Shown piece by piece: positions 62,309-64,000 of a DNA stretch of 64,000 bases. The DNA is from an uncultured Pelagibacteraceae bacterium (lineage in GTDB: Bacteria; Pseudomonadota; Alphaproteobacteria; Pelagibacterales; Pelagibacteraceae), in contig CACPQM010000001.1 of the NCBI GenBank assembly GCA_902636075.1, positions 124,001 to 188,000 on the forward strand, written 5' to 3'. Every line of letters starts with the position of its first letter. Positions within the stretch are counted from its first letter, which is position 1. The translations under genes and the position numbers were made by a program. A model generated the notes under the pieces. That model was not told where the DNA came from. It did not search any database and saw only the letters and a list, made by a program, of their open reading frames with translations.

Positions 62309-63337
62309 ATGAAAAAAATGACAATTTCAGCATTAATCTTATCCTTATTTGCATCAAGCTTTGCAATAGCAAATGAGGTAAATATTTTTAATGCAAGACA
62401 TTATAAAGCTGATGCAGAACTTTATAGTAAATTTACAGCAGCAACAGGAATTAAAGTAAACTTAATCAATGGTAAAGCTGGTGCTTTAGAAAAAAGAATG
62501 ATTGAGGAAGGGGCTGATTCAGCTGCCGATCTTTACATAACAGCTGACGCTGGAAGATGTGGTGCTTTTAAAGCAAAAGGAATGACTCAATCAGGATTAG
62601 TTTCATCTACAATTAAATCATCTGTACCAAAAAGTTTTAGAACTACACACTGGGTTGGAGTAGCAAAAAGAGCAAGAATTGTTTACTACTCACCAGAAAG
62701 AGTAAGTGGTGCTGAGTTATCAGGGTTAACTTATGAAAGTTTAGCTGATCCAAAATGGAAAGGCAGAATTGCAATTAGAGCTTCTAGCAACATTTATAAC
62801 AAATCTCTTGTAGCTTCATTAATTAAAAATAATGGAAAAAAAGCTGCAGGTGAGTGGGCTAAAGGAGTTGTTGCAAACATGGCAAGAGATCCAAAAGGAA
62901 ATGATAGAGCACAAATTATGGCTGTAGCAGCAGGAGAAGCTGATATTGCTGTTGCAAATACTTATTACTTAGCTTTGATGTTATCTGGGAATAAAGGACC
63001 TGAACAACAAGAAGCTGCAAAAAAAGTTAAAGCTTTTTTCCCTAATCAGAATGATAGAGGAACACACATGAATATAAGTTGTGCAGCTTTAGTTAAAGGA
63101 GCGCCCAATAAAACTAATGCAATTACACTTGTTGATTTTTTATTATCACCAGAAGCTCAAGAACACTTTACAAATAATACGTTTGAGTTTCCAATGATAG
63201 CTGGAGTTTCACCAAGTCCATTGGTAGTAAATAACTTAGGTTTAGATTTTAAACAAGATCTAACAACAAGTGTTGCTAGTTATGGAGCAAAGCAAGCTGA
63301 CGCCTTAGAGGTAATGACAGCTGCTGGTTGGAAGTAA
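62309..63337 (+). CDS. Iron(III) ABC transporter substrate-binding protein (FutA/AfuA-like)
   Basis: 342 residues with a signal peptide (MKKMTISALILSLFASSFAIAN). It begins EVNIFNARHYKADAELYSKFTAATGIKV. The tyrosine-rich ligand parts VYYSPERVSGAELSGLTYESLADPKWKG and ANTYYLALMLSGNKGPEQQ fit FbpA-type ferric-ion proteins. A tandem Fur box lies upstream. A permease gene follows at 63.6 kb. Ferric iron is the probable ligand. Confidence 0.92.
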   Translation: MKKMTISALILSLFASSFAIANEVNIFNARHYKADAELYSKFTAATGIKVNLINGKAGALEKRMIEEGADSAADLYITADAGRCGAFKAKGMTQSGLVSSTIKSSVPKSFRTTHWVGVAKRARIVYYSPERVSGAELSGLTYESLADPKWKGRIAIRASSNIYNKSLVASLIKNNGKKAAGEWAKGVVANMARDPKGNDRAQIMAVAAGEADIAVANTYYLALMLSGNKGPEQQEAAKKVKAFFPNQNDRGTHMNISCAALVKGAPNKTNAITLVDFLLSPEAQEHFTNNTFEFPMIAGVSPSPLVVNNLGLDFKQDLTTSVASYGAKQADALEVMTAAGWK

Positions 63338-63360
63338 CATTGAAAGTAAAAAAAAAATTT

Positions 63361-63510
63361 ATGTCTGAAGTTAATTTAAATAAATCAGCCAATGCATGCT
63401 TACCATGTGCCGAGGAGTGTAAAAAAATTAACAAAAGAATAAATAAAAGAAAATTATCAGAGATAAGTACTAAAGATTTACCGCACATTTCAAAAGTATT
63501 CAATATCTGA
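63361..63510 (+). CDS. Small CxxC protein (49 aa) in the iron-uptake operon
   Basis: Starts at ATG 63361; the track begins at an upstream TTG inside the preceding gene. 49 residues: MSEVNLNKSANACLPCAEECKKINKRIN and a basic C-terminus. Cysteines in ACLPCAEEC could bind iron or zinc. It lies 23 bp after the iron-binding protein gene and is followed by a terminator hairpin. No family was recognised. Confidence 0.55.
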   Translation: MSEVNLNKSANACLPCAEECKKINKRINKRKLSEISTKDLPHISKVFNI

Positions 63511-63522
63511 CTTTTCTTAATG

Positions 63523-63554
63523 AAAGTGCCTATGCATCCTTCGTAGGCACTTTT
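63523..63554 (+). terminator. Rho-independent terminator in the iron-uptake operon
   Basis: AAAGTGCCTA (63523-63532) and TAGGCACTTT (63544-63553) form a perfect 10-bp stem with an 11-nt loop, followed by T-rich sequence. It lies between the iron-binding protein and its permease gene, so it would lower permease expression relative to the binding protein. Confidence 0.75.
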
Positions 63555-63603
63555 AAAAATATTAAAAGAGACTATATAGGTCATTTAAATTACAAATATC
63601 TCT

Positions 63604-64000
63604 ATGTTTACAAACAAATTTAGTATCTGGTTTTTAAGCTCTCTGCTTATTTCATTGCTTGTTATAATTCCTATTTTGACAGTCTCTTTTAGTTTTTTTG
63701 AAGATACTTCCAGATATTTTGACATACTTAAAAAAACTTTTTTGTTTGAATATATTTTTAATTCTTTGTCACTTTTAGTTGGTGTCTTAATACTAACTTT
63801 TTTTCTAGGTGTTGGATCTGCTTACATAGTCTCTTTTTACAAATTTCCAGGAGTTAACTTTTTTAAATGGGCATTAATTTTATCTTTTGCTATACCACCC
63901 TATATTTATGCATACTCTTTATTTGCATTTTTTGATAATTATGGCACTGCATTTACAATATTAAAGACTTTATTTGGTGATGGTGAGTACAATAAAAGTA
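63604..64000 (+). CDS. Iron(III) ABC transporter permease (FutB/AfuB-like), partial
   Basis: Not in the ORF track; it runs off the right edge. About 132 residues are visible: MFTNKFSIWFLSSLLISLLVIIPIL, FNSLSLLVGVLILTFFLGVGSAYIV and LSFAIPPYIYAYSLFAFFD, hydrophobic helices typical of FbpB-type permeases. Position after an iron(III)-binding protein and the Fur box support it. The second half of the permease and the ATPase would follow outside the window. Confidence 0.85.
   Translation, partial: MFTNKFSIWFLSSLLISLLVIIPILTVSFSFFEDTSRYFDILKKTFLFEYIFNSLSLLVGVLILTFFLGVGSAYIVSFYKFPGVNFFKWALILSFAIPPYIYAYSLFAFFDNYGTAFTILKTLFGDGEYNKS

Noticed and set aside
1-64000. tRNA, rRNA, CRISPR arrays, insertion sequences or prophage.
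   Set aside because: Intergenic spaces are too short and none showed a cloverleaf, repeat array or transposase/phage gene; composition is even.

Overview
The window is strongly AT-rich, very compact bacterial DNA. Intergenic gaps are mostly under 130 bp, and many genes overlap by TAATG or ATGA junctions. Gene content (TMA monooxygenase, TMAO demethylase, betaine/TMAO ABC importers, several FAD-GcvT fusion dehydrogenases, formate-THF ligase) and codon usage point to a streamlined marine alphaproteobacterium of the SAR11 clade (Pelagibacter-like). This placement is from recognition of protein sequences, not from a search. I saw no rRNA, tRNA, CRISPR, insertion sequence, prophage or replication origin, and no gene-free stretch over 300 bases.

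Layout. (1) 1-6 kb, minus strand: a GlxB/MgsA-like glutamine amidotransferase (cut by the window edge), a type III glutamine synthetase (candidate gamma-glutamylmethylamide synthetase), an FAD oxidoreductase, a small winged-helix protein and TMAO demethylase (Tdm). (2) 6-15.6 kb: the TMAO/betaine binding protein with its own promoter and terminator, three small envelope-type genes, the ABC ATPase and a double permease, glycerol kinase, trimethylamine monooxygenase (Tmm) and a GpsA-like dehydrogenase. (3) 15.7-22.8 kb: a sugar-type ABC importer without an ATPase, a GH63-like glycoside hydrolase, an iron alcohol dehydrogenase and a class I amidotransferase; this may be an osmolyte (glucosylglycerol or glycosylglycerate) uptake module. 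(4) 22.8-31.3 kb: Fhs, divergent soxBDAG and a BT1-like MFS carrier. (5) 31.3-38.5 kb: housekeeping genes (GNAT, SRAP, PurK, PurE) and a tight four-gene operon of unknown role (divergent M19 dipeptidase, 551-aa protein, DUF3726, tiny CxxC protein). (6) 38.5-42.6 kb, minus: betaine ProX/ProW, a MetF-like protein and a GcvT-like methyltransferase. (7) 42.7-58.8 kb, plus: a long co-directional run with BHMT, DMGDH, methyltransferase, Rieske oxygenase, SET protein, a DddP-like M24 protein, kinase, nucleotidyltransferase, enoyl-CoA hydratase, a second DMGDH, EtfB, EtfA and ETF-QO. (8) 58.8-64 kb: DUF2237, HisI, FolE, an AcuI-like reductase, LysR, and a Fur-box-controlled iron(III) ABC importer that runs off the right edge.

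Together these genes form an island for oxidising methyl groups of osmolytes. TMA/TMAO, glycine betaine and probably DMSP-like compounds are imported and demethylated stepwise. Methyl groups are transferred to tetrahydrofolate by the GcvT domains, oxidised to formate with Fhs, and electrons enter the quinone pool through ETF and ETF-QO. The most testable new ideas are the DddP-like enzyme inside the betaine operon, the M19-like/551-aa/DUF3726/CxxC operon, the GH63-glycerol kinase osmolyte module, and the matching hairpins between binding-protein and permease genes.
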